DNA of 64,000 nt from Sporosarcina sp. FSL W8-0480 (lineage in GTDB: Bacteria > Bacillota > Bacilli > Bacillales_A > Planococcaceae), in NCBI RefSeq assembly GCF_037963765.1, contig NZ_CP150166.1:2301501-2365500 (forward strand). Direction: 5' to 3'. How positions within the stretch are numbered: position 1 is the first letter of the stretch; each line of letters starts with the position of its first letter. The translations under genes were made by a program, and so were the position numbers. Shown here piece by piece: positions 9,752 to 18,252 of this stretch. The notes beneath the pieces were generated by a model. It was not told the origin of the DNA. It made no database searches and worked only from the letters and a program-made list of their open reading frames with translations.

Positions 9752-9986
9752 CGGAATCTTGTCCTTTCGCCGGATTGAACGGGGTTGGTTTCCCTTCATT
9801 ATCAATTATAGTAATTAGCTGTTCTTCTGCATCTTGCAATTTACCATGGCAATATGCAGATAGTTCCATTCCCCTTTTATAAAGTGTAATGGCGTCTTCC
9901 AAAGGGACATCCCCTGATTCCAACTTTTGAACGATGTCTTCCAATTTTGTCATCGCCTCTTCAAATCGGAGTGTTTCATTACTCAT
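9744..9986 (-). CDS. xseB: Exodeoxyribonuclease VII small subunit
   Basis: An 80-residue, mostly helical protein with the family core FEEAMTKLEDIVQKLESGDVP and LYKRGMELSAYC. It forms exonuclease VII with XseA. The ATG at 9986 overlaps the XseA 3' end by 8 bp, so translation is probably coupled. Confidence 0.96.
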   Translation of the reverse strand: MSNETLRFEEAMTKLEDIVQKLESGDVPLEDAITLYKRGMELSAYCHGKLQDAEEQLITIIDNEGKPTPFNPAKGQDSDE

Positions 9987-11343
9987 CTGACCCATCCTCC
10001 TTGTCATTGATTTTGATTGACTTGATGTCCGCTTCTACCGTCCCATCTTGCAGCCGGACTTGTACTGTTGAACCCTCTTCAAGGCTTTTTACGGAATTGA
10101 TGACATTTCCTTCTTTATAAACAATCGAATAGCCGCGTTCCATCACGTCCAAAGGGTTTAGCGCCCTTAACATTCTAATGATGGAATTAAATTCATCATT
10201 GTTTTTACGCATATCGCTTTGAATCGAACGTGTCATTCTTTCTGTTAGGAAGTCAATATTTCTACCTTCCTCTTTTATTCGCTGCAACGGTGAATAAAAT
10301 GAAAGCATTCCTTCCAAACGCTCATGCTTGAGCTTACGATTCTTAGTTATGTCATTTTTGCTTCTTAATAACCTATCGTCCAAGTTAGCCAATTTTTCAG
10401 TGAAAGGACGATAAAGTCTTTCAGGGAATTGTAAAGGATACGATTGCTGCGTTGTTGTCAATCTTTTTCTTTCTTGTTTAATTTGATGTGAAAACGACCT
10501 ATAGATTGAGCGTTTACGATCCAATATCCTATCAAATAATTCTTCACGTGAAGGAACTGCAAGTTCAGCCGCTGCGGTTGGCGTAGGGGCCCTCATATCG
10601 GCAACAAAATCTGCAATTGTTGTATCCGTCTCATGACCAACTGCGCTAATGATCGGTATGCGACATGAAAAGATTGCCCTCGCTACTATTTCTTCATTAA
10701 AAGCCCATAAATCCTCTATCGAACCACCACCACGGCCGATTATTAGAACATCAATTGAACCATAAGACTCGGCTGAACTGATTGCTTCAACTATCGATGG
10801 CGCAGCTTGTGGACCTTGAACGACGGCAGGGAACAAACAGATTTCCGCCAAAGGATAACGGCGCGCTATGGTGGAGCAGATATCCCGAATCGCAGCTCCG
10901 GACTGTGCAGTAATGACACCGATTTTCCTTGGAAGTGAAGGTAATCTCTGTTTCCATCTTTCATCGAAAAGTCCTTCTTTTGCCAACTCTTTCTTCAGTT
11001 GTTCAAATGCAAGATAAAGAGCACCGACACCATCTGGTTGCATCGTTTGGACGTATAACTGATATTGGCCACTTGCTTCAAATACATTCACGTCTCCTGT
11101 TATAAGGACGTTCATCCCTTCTTCAGGTTTGAACTTTAGTGAATTTGCTGCAGAACGGAACATGGCAGATTGGATCCTGCTTTTATCATCCTTCAATGTA
11201 AAATAAATATGCCCACTTGGATGGATCTTAACATTGGATAATTCACCTTTCACAAAAACATTTCTAAGGTAAGGATCCGCCTCAAACTTCCGTTTTATGT
11301 ATTTTGTTAATGTATAGACAGAGAGATAAGGATTTTCGGTCAT
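9979..11343 (-). CDS. xseA: Exodeoxyribonuclease VII large subunit
   Basis: Catalytic subunit of exonuclease VII. An N-terminal OB fold (about residues 5-100, VFVKGELSNVKIHPSGHIYF) is followed by the catalytic domain with GVITAQSGAAIRDI, the invariant IIGRGGGSIEDLWAFN and SAVGHETDTTIADFVAD..APTPTAAAE, then a long helical C-terminal region. The ATG at 11343 with AGGTG upstream gives 454 residues (B. subtilis 448). It is upstream of xseB and downstream of folD in a tight operon. Confidence 0.97.
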   Translation of the reverse strand: MTENPYLSVYTLTKYIKRKFEADPYLRNVFVKGELSNVKIHPSGHIYFTLKDDKSRIQSAMFRSAANSLKFKPEEGMNVLITGDVNVFEASGQYQLYVQTMQPDGVGALYLAFEQLKKELAKEGLFDERWKQRLPSLPRKIGVITAQSGAAIRDICSTIARRYPLAEICLFPAVVQGPQAAPSIVEAISSAESYGSIDVLIIGRGGGSIEDLWAFNEEIVARAIFSCRIPIISAVGHETDTTIADFVADMRAPTPTAAAELAVPSREELFDRILDRKRSIYRSFSHQIKQERKRLTTTQQSYPLQFPERLYRPFTEKLANLDDRLLRSKNDITKNRKLKHERLEGMLSFYSPLQRIKEEGRNIDFLTERMTRSIQSDMRKNNDEFNSIIRMLRALNPLDVMERGYSIVYKEGNVINSVKSLEEGSTVQVRLQDGTVEADIKSIKINDKEDGSDE

Positions 11344-11445
11344 CTTTTCACCTCCAAATTGCAGACGATATAAACGCTGTCTTTCATGCGAAAAACAGCG
11401 TCCAGACACCATTACTTATAAGTATTTTAACTGCTTTACATTCCT

Positions 11446-12321
11446 TCAAGCATGCAGATTGCTTTTCATCTTTTCACTTGCAAGCTCCGCGCTTTGGAGT
11501 GTATTTTTCAAAAGCATTGTAATTGTCATCGGACCTACTCCACCAGGTACAGGTGTAATAGCTGAAGCTACTTCTTTCGCTTTTTCAAAATCGACATCAC
11601 CGCATAATTTACCATTCTCATCACGGTTCATACCGACGTCGATAACAACCGCACCATCTTTAATATGCTCGTCCGTTACGAACTTGGCACGACCGATGGC
11701 AACAATGAGAATATCCGCTTGTTTTGTATAGAACGAAAGATCCTTCGTTTTCGAATGGCAGTATGTGACCGTTGCATCTTTTTGAAGCAGCAATTGCCCC
11801 ATCGGTTTGCCGACGATATTACTTCTACCGATAACGACAACATGTTTTCCTGCAATTTCAACACCAGTACGCTCAAGCATTTCCATTATTCCGTGTGGTG
11901 TACAAGGAAGGTACGCCACCTGGCCAATCATCATTTTACCTACATTTTGAGGATGGAAGCCATCTACATCCTTGCTAGGGTCTATCTTTTGAATGACTAA
12001 ATCTTCATTGATATGTTCTGGTAAAGGCAATTGAACTAAAATCCCGTGTATGGAATCGTCTTGATTCAACTTTTCCACTTGTTCCAATAGCTCATTTTCA
12101 GAAACAGTCGCCGGTAATTTGATCACTTCGGATCTTATTCCGACCTCAATACTTGATTTCTCTTTATTACTTACGTATGTCTTTGAAGCGGGATTATCTC
12201 CAACGAGAATTACTGCGAGGCCCGGCGTTGTGTTAGATGATTTCAAGTTGCTGACACCTTGCTTAATTTCCTCCCTGAGTTCTTTTCCGATAGCTACACC
12301 ATTGATCAATTGAGCAGTCAT
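11446..12321 (-). CDS. folD: Bifunctional methylenetetrahydrofolate dehydrogenase/cyclohydrolase
   Basis: Interconverts 5,10-methylene-THF and 10-formyl-THF with NADP. Family motifs: [14 protein letters not shown] with the catalytic Lys, [21 protein letters not shown], the Rossmann motif [14 protein letters not shown] and [15 protein letters not shown]. 291 residues, standard length. It sits between nusB and xseA as in B. subtilis. With gcvT and yqgN elsewhere in the window it contributes to one-carbon metabolism. Confidence 0.97.
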   Translation of the reverse strand: MTAQLINGVAIGKELREEIKQGVSNLKSSNTTPGLAVILVGDNPASKTYVSNKEKSSIEVGIRSEVIKLPATVSENELLEQVEKLNQDDSIHGILVQLPLPEHINEDLVIQKIDPSKDVDGFHPQNVGKMMIGQVAYLPCTPHGIMEMLERTGVEIAGKHVVVIGRSNIVGKPMGQLLLQKDATVTYCHSKTKDLSFYTKQADILIVAIGRAKFVTDEHIKDGAVVIDVGMNRDENGKLCGDVDFEKAKEVASAITPVPGGVGPMTITMLLKNTLQSAELASEKMKSNLHA

Positions 12322-12345
12322 CTATTTCCCCTCCACATAAGTATG

Positions 12346-12726
12346 TTATTTTTCTTCAAATTTGGATAGGACGCCATTCACAAAACGGCCGGATTTCTCA
12401 TCCCCAAATTGTTTACAAAGTTCAATCGCTTCATTCAGAACAACTCGATGTGGTACGTCTTCATTGTGAAGAAGTTCATAAACAGCCATTCTGAGGACTG
12501 TTCTTTCAATCTTCGGCAACCGATCAAGCGACCAATTTTCAAGTTTTTCTGCGAGTACCACATCTATTTCTTCACGGTATTGAGTAGTTCCTTTGACAAG
12601 GGATTCATAGAAAGGGTCAATCGGGCTTTCTGTGATATATGTTATTGCTTCCTCAATTGACATTTCTGTGTTATCTAACTGAAAAAGGGTTTGGACCGCT
12701 TTTTCACGAGCTTCTCTTCGTTTCAT
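12346..12726 (-). CDS. nusB: Transcription antitermination factor NusB
   Basis: All-helical RNA-binding protein of the rrn antitermination complex (binds boxA with NusE/S10). The sequence begins MKRREAREKAVQTLFQLD and ends KSGRFVNGVLSKF, both family signatures. The ATG at 12726 (GGAGA upstream) gives 126 residues; upstream in-frame sequence does not resemble NusB. It leads into folD with 24 bp between. Confidence 0.95.
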   Translation of the reverse strand: MKRREAREKAVQTLFQLDNTEMSIEEAITYITESPIDPFYESLVKGTTQYREEIDVVLAEKLENWSLDRLPKIERTVLRMAVYELLHNEDVPHRVVLNEAIELCKQFGDEKSGRFVNGVLSKFEEK

Positions 12727-12806
12727 ACATTTGTCTCCTTCGCCACTATATCTCTTGGGCACTATCATAGCATATTCGGTTGATGAAGATATAGCAGGAC
12801 AAGTTG

Positions 12807-12835
12807 AAAAGCACCATCCGACGGACGATGCTTTT
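12807..12835 (-). terminator. Intrinsic terminator of yqhY
   Basis: On the minus strand AAAAGCATCgTCCG and CGGAtGGTGCTTTT form a hairpin ending in TTTT, directly after the yqhY stop. Confidence 0.7.
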
Positions 12836-12839
12836 CTTC

Positions 12840-13241
12840 TTATTCGTTATCATCTGTTACATCAAAATCGATACCTGTTACATGGACATTTATTTCTTTC
12901 GTTTCAAGTGAGGTCATGTTGAGTACGGCGTGGCGGATCTGTTTTTGGATTTCGGTTGCTACTTCAGGTATTGGGTAGCCGTATTGGACGACGCAGTAGA
13001 CGTCGACGATGAGTTTATCTTCTATCCAATCAATCTTGACACCTTTTCCATGAAACACTTTTCCGAACTTTTCTGCAACTCCTGTTGCGAAGTTGCCTTT
13101 TGTTGTTGCGACACCTTCTACTTCGTTTGTAGCGATGCCGATGATTACTTCGAGGACTTCAGGAGCTAACTGGACGCGTCCTAATACCGCGTCTCCATTT
13201 GAACTTTTTCCTGCAAATGAAGGATTTGTTTTATCAGCCAT
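12840..13241 (-). CDS. yqhY: Asp23/Gls24 family envelope stress protein YqhY
   Basis: A 133-residue Asp23/Gls24 family protein (DUF322) with the core LGRVQLAPEVLEVIIGIATNEVEGV and YGYPIPEVATEIQKQI. In B. subtilis YqhY is encoded with accBC and affects acetyl-CoA carboxylase activity. Here it is also downstream of accC, but a 188-bp spacer containing a GC-rich repeat separates the two. No catalytic motif is known. A terminator follows it. Confidence 0.93.
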   Translation of the reverse strand: MADKTNPSFAGKSSNGDAVLGRVQLAPEVLEVIIGIATNEVEGVATTKGNFATGVAEKFGKVFHGKGVKIDWIEDKLIVDVYCVVQYGYPIPEVATEIQKQIRHAVLNMTSLETKEINVHVTGIDFDVTDDNE

Positions 13242-13270
13242 TCCACTTCTCCTCCTAATCTGTAAATCGG

Positions 13271-13394
13271 ATTTCCGTTTCAGGCGGACGCGTTCCGGGG
13301 GGCGGGCGGTGAGCCTCCTCGGTCGCTACGCGACACTGCGGGGTCTCACCTGTCCCGCTAATCCCCCAGGAGTCGCCGCCTTCCACTTCAATCC
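13271..13394. repeat. GC-rich intergenic repeat, copy 1
   Basis: A GC-rich block unlike the surrounding AT-rich DNA, lying between accC and yqhY. It shares GATTTCCG, GGCGGACGC, TTCCG, CAGGAGTCGCCGC and a final TTCAATCC-like end with two blocks at 36279-36406 and 37121-37293 (the latter inverted). It also contains inner palindromes (TCGCTACGCGA). No coding sequence is evident. It may be a solo IS-derived or MITE-like element. Confidence 0.75.
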
Positions 13395-13429
13395 TAAGAT
13401 AAACCTTGAAATATAAAAATAATTACAAA

Positions 13430-14776
13430 TCAATCCATTACGGAGTATTTCTCAAGGAATTTTGTGTCGAAGTCGCCGGATTTGAACACTTCGTTGTTCA
13501 TTAGGTTGTAATGGAACGGGACGGTTGTTTCCACGCCTTCGATAATGAATTCGTCGAGTGCACGTTTCATCCTTGCTACCGCTTCTTCGCGTGTATCTGC
13601 ATGGACGATGAGTTTTGCTACCATTGAATCATAGAATGGTGGGATTGAGTAGCCGTTATAAACAGCAGAGTCTACCCTTACCCCATATCCACCTGGAGGC
13701 ATATACATTGTAACTTTACCAGGGGACGGCATGAAGTTTTTCGATGGGTTTTCAGCATTTATACGGCACTCAATCGACCATCCGTTGATTTTAATGTCTT
13801 TTTGACGGAATTCTAGTTTTTCACCTGCAGCAACTTTTAATTGTTGTTGGATTAAATCTATTCCAGTAATCATCTCAGTGACAGGATGTTCTACCTGGAT
13901 ACGTGTGTTCATTTCCATGAAGTAGAACTTTTGATTAATATGATCGAATATGAATTCAACTGTTCCTGCTCCACGGTAATTAACGGCTTTTGCAGCCTTT
14001 ACAGCTGCGTCACCCATTTGCTCCCTGATTTTAGGAGTTAAGGCAGGTGACGGAGCTTCCTCTACAAGCTTCTGCATCCTTCTTTGGATTGAACAGTCAC
14101 GTTCTCCCAGGTGGATCGTATTGCCGTACTTGTCTGCAAGAACTTGAACTTCAACGTGGCGGAAAATTTCTATATATTTTTCAAGGTATACTCCTGGATT
14201 ACCGAATGCGGCGGCTGCTTCTTTTTGGGTGATTTTGATGCCTTTTACCAGCTCATCTTCATCCCTTGCAACACGGATCCCTTTTCCACCGCCACCTGCT
14301 GTTGCTTTTATGATGACTGGGAAGCCGATTTCCTTAGCTACTTTAAGTCCTTCGATTTCATCTTCAACAAGGCCATCGGACCCTGGTACAATTGGGACTC
14401 CGGCCTGCTTCATCGTTTCTCTTGCGACATCCTTCGTTCCCATTTTTGAGATTGCATCCGCTGTTGGGCCGATGAATTCAATATTCACTTCTTCGCAAAG
14501 TTCAGCGAAGCTTGCATTTTCAGCAAGGAAACCATATCCCGGGTGAATTCCATCACAGCCAGTCAATTTGGCCACGCTAATGATGTTGGAAAAGTTCAAG
14601 TAGCTGTCTTTAGAAAGTTTAGGGCCGATGCAATATGCCTCGTCTGCAAGCTCAACGTGCAGAGCTTCACGGTCGGCTTCCGAATAGACTGCCACAGTTT
14701 TAATGTCCATCTCTTTGCATGCGCGGATAATTCTTACCGCAATTTCCCCGCGGTTAGCGATTAATACTTTTTTCAT
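13430..14776 (-). CDS. accC: Acetyl-CoA carboxylase biotin carboxylase subunit
   Basis: ATP-dependent carboxylation of biotin on AccB, first step of fatty-acid synthesis. Motifs: [20 protein letters not shown], the glycine-rich ATP loop [43 protein letters not shown]. 448 residues (family about 450). It is 14 bp downstream of accB in the same direction. Confidence 0.97.
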   Translation of the reverse strand: MKKVLIANRGEIAVRIIRACKEMDIKTVAVYSEADREALHVELADEAYCIGPKLSKDSYLNFSNIISVAKLTGCDGIHPGYGFLAENASFAELCEEVNIEFIGPTADAISKMGTKDVARETMKQAGVPIVPGSDGLVEDEIEGLKVAKEIGFPVIIKATAGGGGKGIRVARDEDELVKGIKITQKEAAAAFGNPGVYLEKYIEIFRHVEVQVLADKYGNTIHLGERDCSIQRRMQKLVEEAPSPALTPKIREQMGDAAVKAAKAVNYRGAGTVEFIFDHINQKFYFMEMNTRIQVEHPVTEMITGIDLIQQQLKVAAGEKLEFRQKDIKINGWSIECRINAENPSKNFMPSPGKVTMYMPPGGYGVRVDSAVYNGYSIPPFYDSMVAKLIVHADTREEAVARMKRALDEFIIEGVETTVPFHYNLMNNEVFKSGDFDTKFLEKYSVMD

Positions 14777-14790
14777 TTCTATAACTCCCC

Positions 14791-15309
14791 TCAGTTTTGT
14801 TTGACAAGGAAGAGAGGTTGTCCGTATTCAACCAATTGACCGTCTTCCACAAGAATCTCCACGATTTCTCCGGAAACTTCAGCTTCGATTTCATTGAAGA
14901 GTTTCATCGCTTCTACGATACAAACGATTTTCTCTGGGCTAATCGTATCCCCTTTTTTAACATAAGGAGGTGCTTCCGGTGATGAAGACTGGTAGAATGT
15001 GCCGACCATCGGAGATGTGATTTTGTGCAAAGATGAATCATCTGCTTGAGCAGGTGTGTTCGATGTAGTCTCGTTGTTTGCAGTTTCAGCCTTATCTTGT
15101 CTCGGCTCCTCTTGTTTAACTTCTTGTACTACCGGTGCTGTTTGTTGTTGTTGTACAGATGCCACATTTTTTTGCTCCGTTTGAACATGTGCATTTGAAT
15201 TACCTTTTTCTAATTTTATCTTAGTGCCTTCTGATTCAAATGTAAATTTCTCAATTGAGGATTGATCGATTAATTTAATGATTTCTCGGATTTCTTGAAT
15301 TTTCAACAT
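14791..15309 (-). CDS. accB: Biotin carboxyl carrier protein (AccB)
   Basis: Carries biotin for acetyl-CoA carboxylase. The C-terminal biotinyl domain (about residues 95-172) contains the biotin attachment motif [12 protein letters not shown]. The N-terminus matches BCCP ([15 protein letters not shown]), joined by a Gln/Glu/Thr-rich linker. The ATG at 15309 has AGGAGA upstream; 172 residues. It heads the accBC operon. Confidence 0.96.
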   Translation of the reverse strand: MLKIQEIREIIKLIDQSSIEKFTFESEGTKIKLEKGNSNAHVQTEQKNVASVQQQQTAPVVQEVKQEEPRQDKAETANNETTSNTPAQADDSSLHKITSPMVGTFYQSSSPEAPPYVKKGDTISPEKIVCIVEAMKLFNEIEAEVSGEIVEILVEDGQLVEYGQPLFLVKQN

Positions 15310-15420
15310 TGACAATTCTCCTGACTCTAATTTTTTCATTACTACTCCTATTTTAGACGTTTTTCGAACATATTGAAATAGATATAGTCGATTTGCTTCG
15401 AAAAAGAGTCAGGATAATAA

Positions 15421-15445
15421 GAAAAAGACCCTTTCAGGGCCTAGT
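15421..15445 (-). terminator. Intrinsic terminator of the spoIIIA operon
   Basis: On the minus strand GGCCCTgaaAGGGTC followed by TTTTTC, immediately after the spoIIIAH stop. The stem is short but well placed. Confidence 0.6.
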
Positions 15446-15452
15446 CTAAGAA

Positions 15453-15983
15453 TTATTCCATAAAGTCGACCTGGACAGTACGTGCATTTTCCCAGCTCGT
15501 CATTACGTATTGTGTAATTTCTGCTGCCATCTTCGCTGAATGTCCATCTTCTGCAATGACTGTAACATTTACTTTACCGTTATCCATCCGAACAAATGCA
15601 TCAGGATAACCAAGGTTTCTTATTTGAATTTCCATCATTTCTTCTGCAGATGTTTGTTTGATGAGTTCATTTATTTCTTCATAAGCAGCTATTTTTTCTT
15701 CTGCTGACAAATCAGAGGATAACATTTGGTTAGTCAATTGCTCTTTCAGGCTGCTTCTTTCGTGCATCACTGCCATTCTCATTTCCTCAAAGCGCATTGA
15801 GTCCGCATACACAGGCTTAATTACTTCATCCGGCTTTGAATTAGTTACTACATCATTATCTCCGAAAATCGCCATTGCATCTAAGTCCATCGGTGCTTCC
15901 TTCTTTAAATAATAGATTGAGATTACCGCTACGAGACTTAGTAGAGTTAGAAACCAGACAGTTCGTTTATTCGCTTTCAACAT
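15453..15983 (-). CDS. spoIIIAH: Stage III sporulation protein AH
   Basis: Mother-cell membrane protein that pairs with forespore SpoIIQ to join the two membranes during engulfment. One N-terminal membrane segment (about residues 8-25) is followed by a linker, a helical region (about 60-110) and a C-terminal ring-building motif-like domain (about 110-176, RNLGYPDAFVRMDNGKVNVTVI). Length is 176 against about 218 in B. subtilis; the linker is shorter but the fold core is present. It overlaps spoIIIAG by 17 bp. Confidence 0.93.
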   Translation of the reverse strand: MLKANKRTVWFLTLLSLVAVISIYYLKKEAPMDLDAMAIFGDNDVVTNSKPDEVIKPVYADSMRFEEMRMAVMHERSSLKEQLTNQMLSSDLSAEEKIAAYEEINELIKQTSAEEMMEIQIRNLGYPDAFVRMDNGKVNVTVIAEDGHSAKMAAEITQYVMTSWENARTVQVDFME

Positions 15984-16392
15984 GTATCCCCCTTTTATTC
16001 ATTTCCTCGACGACAATCCGATGTTCTGGCAATTGGAGAACCGCCGACAAGATTTGTTTGATTTTGTTTTTCGTCATGGGATTGTCCGCACCTTCCGCAA
16101 CGACGAGGATCCCTTGCAACGGGTTCTGTTTTTTAGACTTGGTGCCGGATACTGAAAAGTAATCTGTTAATGGGCTTGACTCATCTTTCGGTTCAGAGTG
16201 TGTGTAGATGAACACTTCCCCAATTCCTTCAATTTTCATCAACGCTTGTTCAAGTGCAGTAACCTCTCGACTCTCCTCCCCTTTCTTTTTCTCCCCTCCC
16301 ATCGAACCAATTGTAGAATTGATGAAAATTATGAGGATCGCGAGTAGCGTTCCGATGAAGAGCATATGAAGTTTTCGTTTTGGTTTTTGCAT
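15967..16392 (-). CDS. spoIIIAG: Stage III sporulation protein AG, short form
   Basis: Forms a ring in the mother-cell/forespore channel. It has one N-terminal membrane helix (about residues 9-28) and one ring-building motif: helix ALEQALMKIEGIGEVFIYT, a short insertion, then ILVVAEGADNP and KIKQILSAVLQLPEHRIVV. Length is 141 residues against about 229 in B. subtilis; the missing part corresponds to the large insertion that makes the beta-triangle/cup in that ring. The ends are intact, so this looks like a natural short form rather than a truncation. Confidence 0.9.
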   Translation of the reverse strand: MQKPKRKLHMLFIGTLLAILIIFINSTIGSMGGEKKKGEESREVTALEQALMKIEGIGEVFIYTHSEPKDESSPLTDYFSVSGTKSKKQNPLQGILVVAEGADNPMTKNKIKQILSAVLQLPEHRIVVEEMNKRGIHVESE

Positions 16393-16458
16393 ATAATCAC
16401 CATTTCATTCTTCGAGCCGGATATGGTTCGTGTCATCTATGTTGCATGATATGCTTGT

Positions 16459-16638
16459 TCAGAAGAGGCTATGACCAAAAATTGTAGTGATGGAATGAAT
16501 GATCCAAATTCCTACAGCCATCTTCATCAAAGGTAGAAATTCGTCTTCAAGGTCCCCTGGCAAGACAAGTGACAAGATAGAACATAAAATGCAGATTAAT
16601 AGTAATCCGCTTAAAAATGTTAGCAAGCCACTCCTCAT
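16459..16638 (-). CDS. spoIIIAF: Stage III sporulation protein AF, membrane part only
   Basis: A 59-residue protein with two hydrophobic helices (about residues 4-24 and 38-57), corresponding to the membrane N-terminus of SpoIIIAF. B. subtilis SpoIIIAF has about 206 residues, with a soluble ring-building domain that is absent here: only 66 bp separate the stop codon from spoIIIAG. The ATG overlaps the spoIIIAE stop (ATGA), so translation is coupled and the start is firm. Identity comes mainly from position between AE and AG; the sequence is too short and hydrophobic for a strong match. Confidence 0.65.
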   Translation of the reverse strand: MRSGLLTFLSGLLLICILCSILSLVLPGDLEDEFLPLMKMAVGIWIIHSITTIFGHSLF

Positions 16639-17534
16639 TTCACTACAGTTATTAATTTGACAAGGATGACCGTAAATAACGCGGTATAGATGAAAGCGAA
16701 TGCGACCAGGAAAGAGACCGCGCAAAGGACGAATAAAGTCCTCCCGATATCATCTAAAATTCCGGTGATGTCCTCATCCGCAAACGGTTCTATAAGTGCC
16801 GCCGTCCACCTATAGAGGAAGGCTGTAAGCAATGTCTTCAAAGTTGGCAGCAAGGCGACGGACCAGATTGTAATGATCAACCAAGCTCCGATAAACACAC
16901 TTGCCCCCGACGAATATCGTCCAATCGCCCCAAGGCTATCCGTCATGAACGAACCAATGACTGGAATGTTTTGGCGGATCAGCTCCTTTATTGGTTGACT
17001 CGTAACACCTGTCAATGCCCATGAAATTGTCCCTCCTGCTGTGATAAATATTGAATATGCAGCAACCAACGCGGATACAACGCTGATAAGGGATGTCCGT
17101 AGCAAGTCCGCCATCTTCGTAAAAGGGATGGACGGGTTTATCCTTGAAAGGATGTCAAACAACATCGTTGCTGACAGTAAAGGAATCAGTATTTTATCCG
17201 CCAATATGACTGCGCCATTCGCGAATAACAGCATAGCTGGCTGGAAATTCAACATACTGAATGAACCTCCAGAAGCAATGATGCTTGCCGTCAATAATGG
17301 GTAGATTGAGATAAACATGGATGCAATTGTCTGTGTGATGTTTCGAATCATCTGAAAGTGCTCAAATGCGGGTTGTAGAACAACCGTAAGGACGATGAAA
17401 AAAAGGAATATTCTCGTCCATTTTCTGAACGATGGAAAAAGGAAATCCAATACCAATACCATAAATGAGGAAACAATTACGACGATAAAACTGGATAGTA
17501 CAGTTCCGATTACGGATTCAAGCATAGCTATCAT
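16635..17534 (-). CDS. spoIIIAE: Stage III sporulation protein AE, short form
   Basis: Polytopic membrane protein of the SpoIIIA channel complex. Conserved stretches include ADLLRTSLISVVSALVAAYS, NIPVIGSFMTDSLGAI and ALIEPFADEDITGILDDIG. About seven or eight hydrophobic segments. Length is 299 against about 399; the missing ~100 residues are the N-terminal signal and extracytoplasmic region of the B. subtilis protein. Only 15 bp precede the start before spoIIIAD, so there is no room for that domain. Confidence 0.92.
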   Translation of the reverse strand: MIAMLESVIGTVLSSFIVVIVSSFMVLVLDFLFPSFRKWTRIFLFFIVLTVVLQPAFEHFQMIRNITQTIASMFISIYPLLTASIIASGGSFSMLNFQPAMLLFANGAVILADKILIPLLSATMLFDILSRINPSIPFTKMADLLRTSLISVVSALVAAYSIFITAGGTISWALTGVTSQPIKELIRQNIPVIGSFMTDSLGAIGRYSSGASVFIGAWLIITIWSVALLPTLKTLLTAFLYRWTAALIEPFADEDITGILDDIGRTLFVLCAVSFLVAFAFIYTALFTVILVKLITVVK

Positions 17535-17549
17535 GGATTCTTCATCCGA

Positions 17550-17951
17550 TCATTTAATAATAAATTTGGATAGTGATTCTATTAATGCTGATAATTGTGG
17601 TAGCCATAGAGATAAAATTACGATTTTAATAGCGAAATGAGCTACTTTTGCGATTGAATCGTACCCTGCATCTGATACATGTTTAACAATTATTTCCGAG
17701 AAATAGAATAATAGGACGCTTCCAATCAGTAACTTCGCATATGGACCTGGCATTGGGTCGAATAATTCCAAAAATGTTTTTCCGAAGGGTACTATGACAG
17801 TCACTCCGATGTACGACAGGAAGATGAAAAATATTGCTGCATAGATGATAGGTTGTAAGCTTTTGGTGACAAATGACACGGTTAGTAGAAGGAGATAAAT
17901 GACAATCAGTTGAAAGAGTGTAACCATATTTAGAATGCCAATGATAGCCAT
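17550..17951 (-). CDS. spoIIIAD: Stage III sporulation protein AD
   Basis: A 133-residue membrane protein with about four hydrophobic segments, same length as B. subtilis SpoIIIAD, with the family-like C-terminal region HVSDAGYDSIAKVAHFAIKIVIL. It overlaps the 3' end of spoIIIAC. SpoIIIAC and AD belong to the export-apparatus-like part of the SpoIIIA-SpoIIQ feeding channel. Confidence 0.9.
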   Translation of the reverse strand: MAIIGILNMVTLFQLIVIYLLLLTVSFVTKSLQPIIYAAIFFIFLSYIGVTVIVPFGKTFLELFDPMPGPYAKLLIGSVLLFYFSEIIVKHVSDAGYDSIAKVAHFAIKIVILSLWLPQLSALIESLSKFIIK

Positions 17952-18139
17952 TGAAAGAATTCAGCGATTTCCAAGAAGAAGATTCTTAGGAAGCGGATCA
18001 TTTCAGCGGCGATGTAAATATAGGCTACGAAGAAAAGAAAGAATGAGAACTCCTTCTTACCGGTCTGTTCGAAGAAAACGTGTAAAAAACCAATGACTAA
18101 TCCAATGCCGGCTATTCTCAGTAAATCAGTTAATTCCAA
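17930..18139 (-). CDS. spoIIIAC: Stage III sporulation protein AC
   Basis: A 69-residue protein with two membrane segments; LLRIAGIGLVIGFLHVFFEQ and GKKEF fit the SpoIIIAC family (68 residues in B. subtilis). The TTG at 18139 was chosen because AAGGGGGA lies 7-8 nt upstream; an ATG at 18157 overlaps that ribosome site. It is the first gene of the operon here: upstream come a sigma-E-like promoter and then the efp terminator, with no spoIIIAA or spoIIIAB. Confidence 0.88.
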   Translation of the reverse strand: MELTDLLRIAGIGLVIGFLHVFFEQTGKKEFSFFLFFVAYIYIAAEMIRFLRIFFLEIAEFFQWLSLAF

Positions 18140-18162
18140 TTCGGGTTCCCCCTTCATGTAAC

Positions 18163-18192
18163 AACTTATGAAAGGGCGTGATGAAATATGAT
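18163..18192 (-). promoter_or_regulatory. Sigma-E-like promoter of the reduced spoIIIA operon
   Basis: On the minus strand ATCATATT (-35) and CATAAGTT (-10) are separated by 14 nt, close to the B. subtilis sigma-E pattern. It lies about 25 bp upstream of spoIIIAC and just downstream of the efp terminator, so the operon seems to begin with spoIIIAC. Confidence 0.65.
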
Positions 18193-18204
18193 ACGCATAA
18201 ACGC

Positions 18205-18245
18205 AAAAACACTCCGCTTCCTAAATAGGAAACGAAGTGTTTTTT
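18205..18245 (-). terminator. Intrinsic terminator of efp
   Basis: On the minus strand AACACTTCGTTTCC and GGAAgCGgAGTGTT form a strong hairpin followed by TTTTT. Confidence 0.85.
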
Positions 18246-18252
18246 CGATTTA

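Noticed and set aside
16459-16638. SpoIIIAF as a frameshifted or truncated pseudogene
   Set aside because: Only 66 bp lie between its stop and spoIIIAG, so no remnant of the missing domain is present in any frame; a short intact gene fits better.
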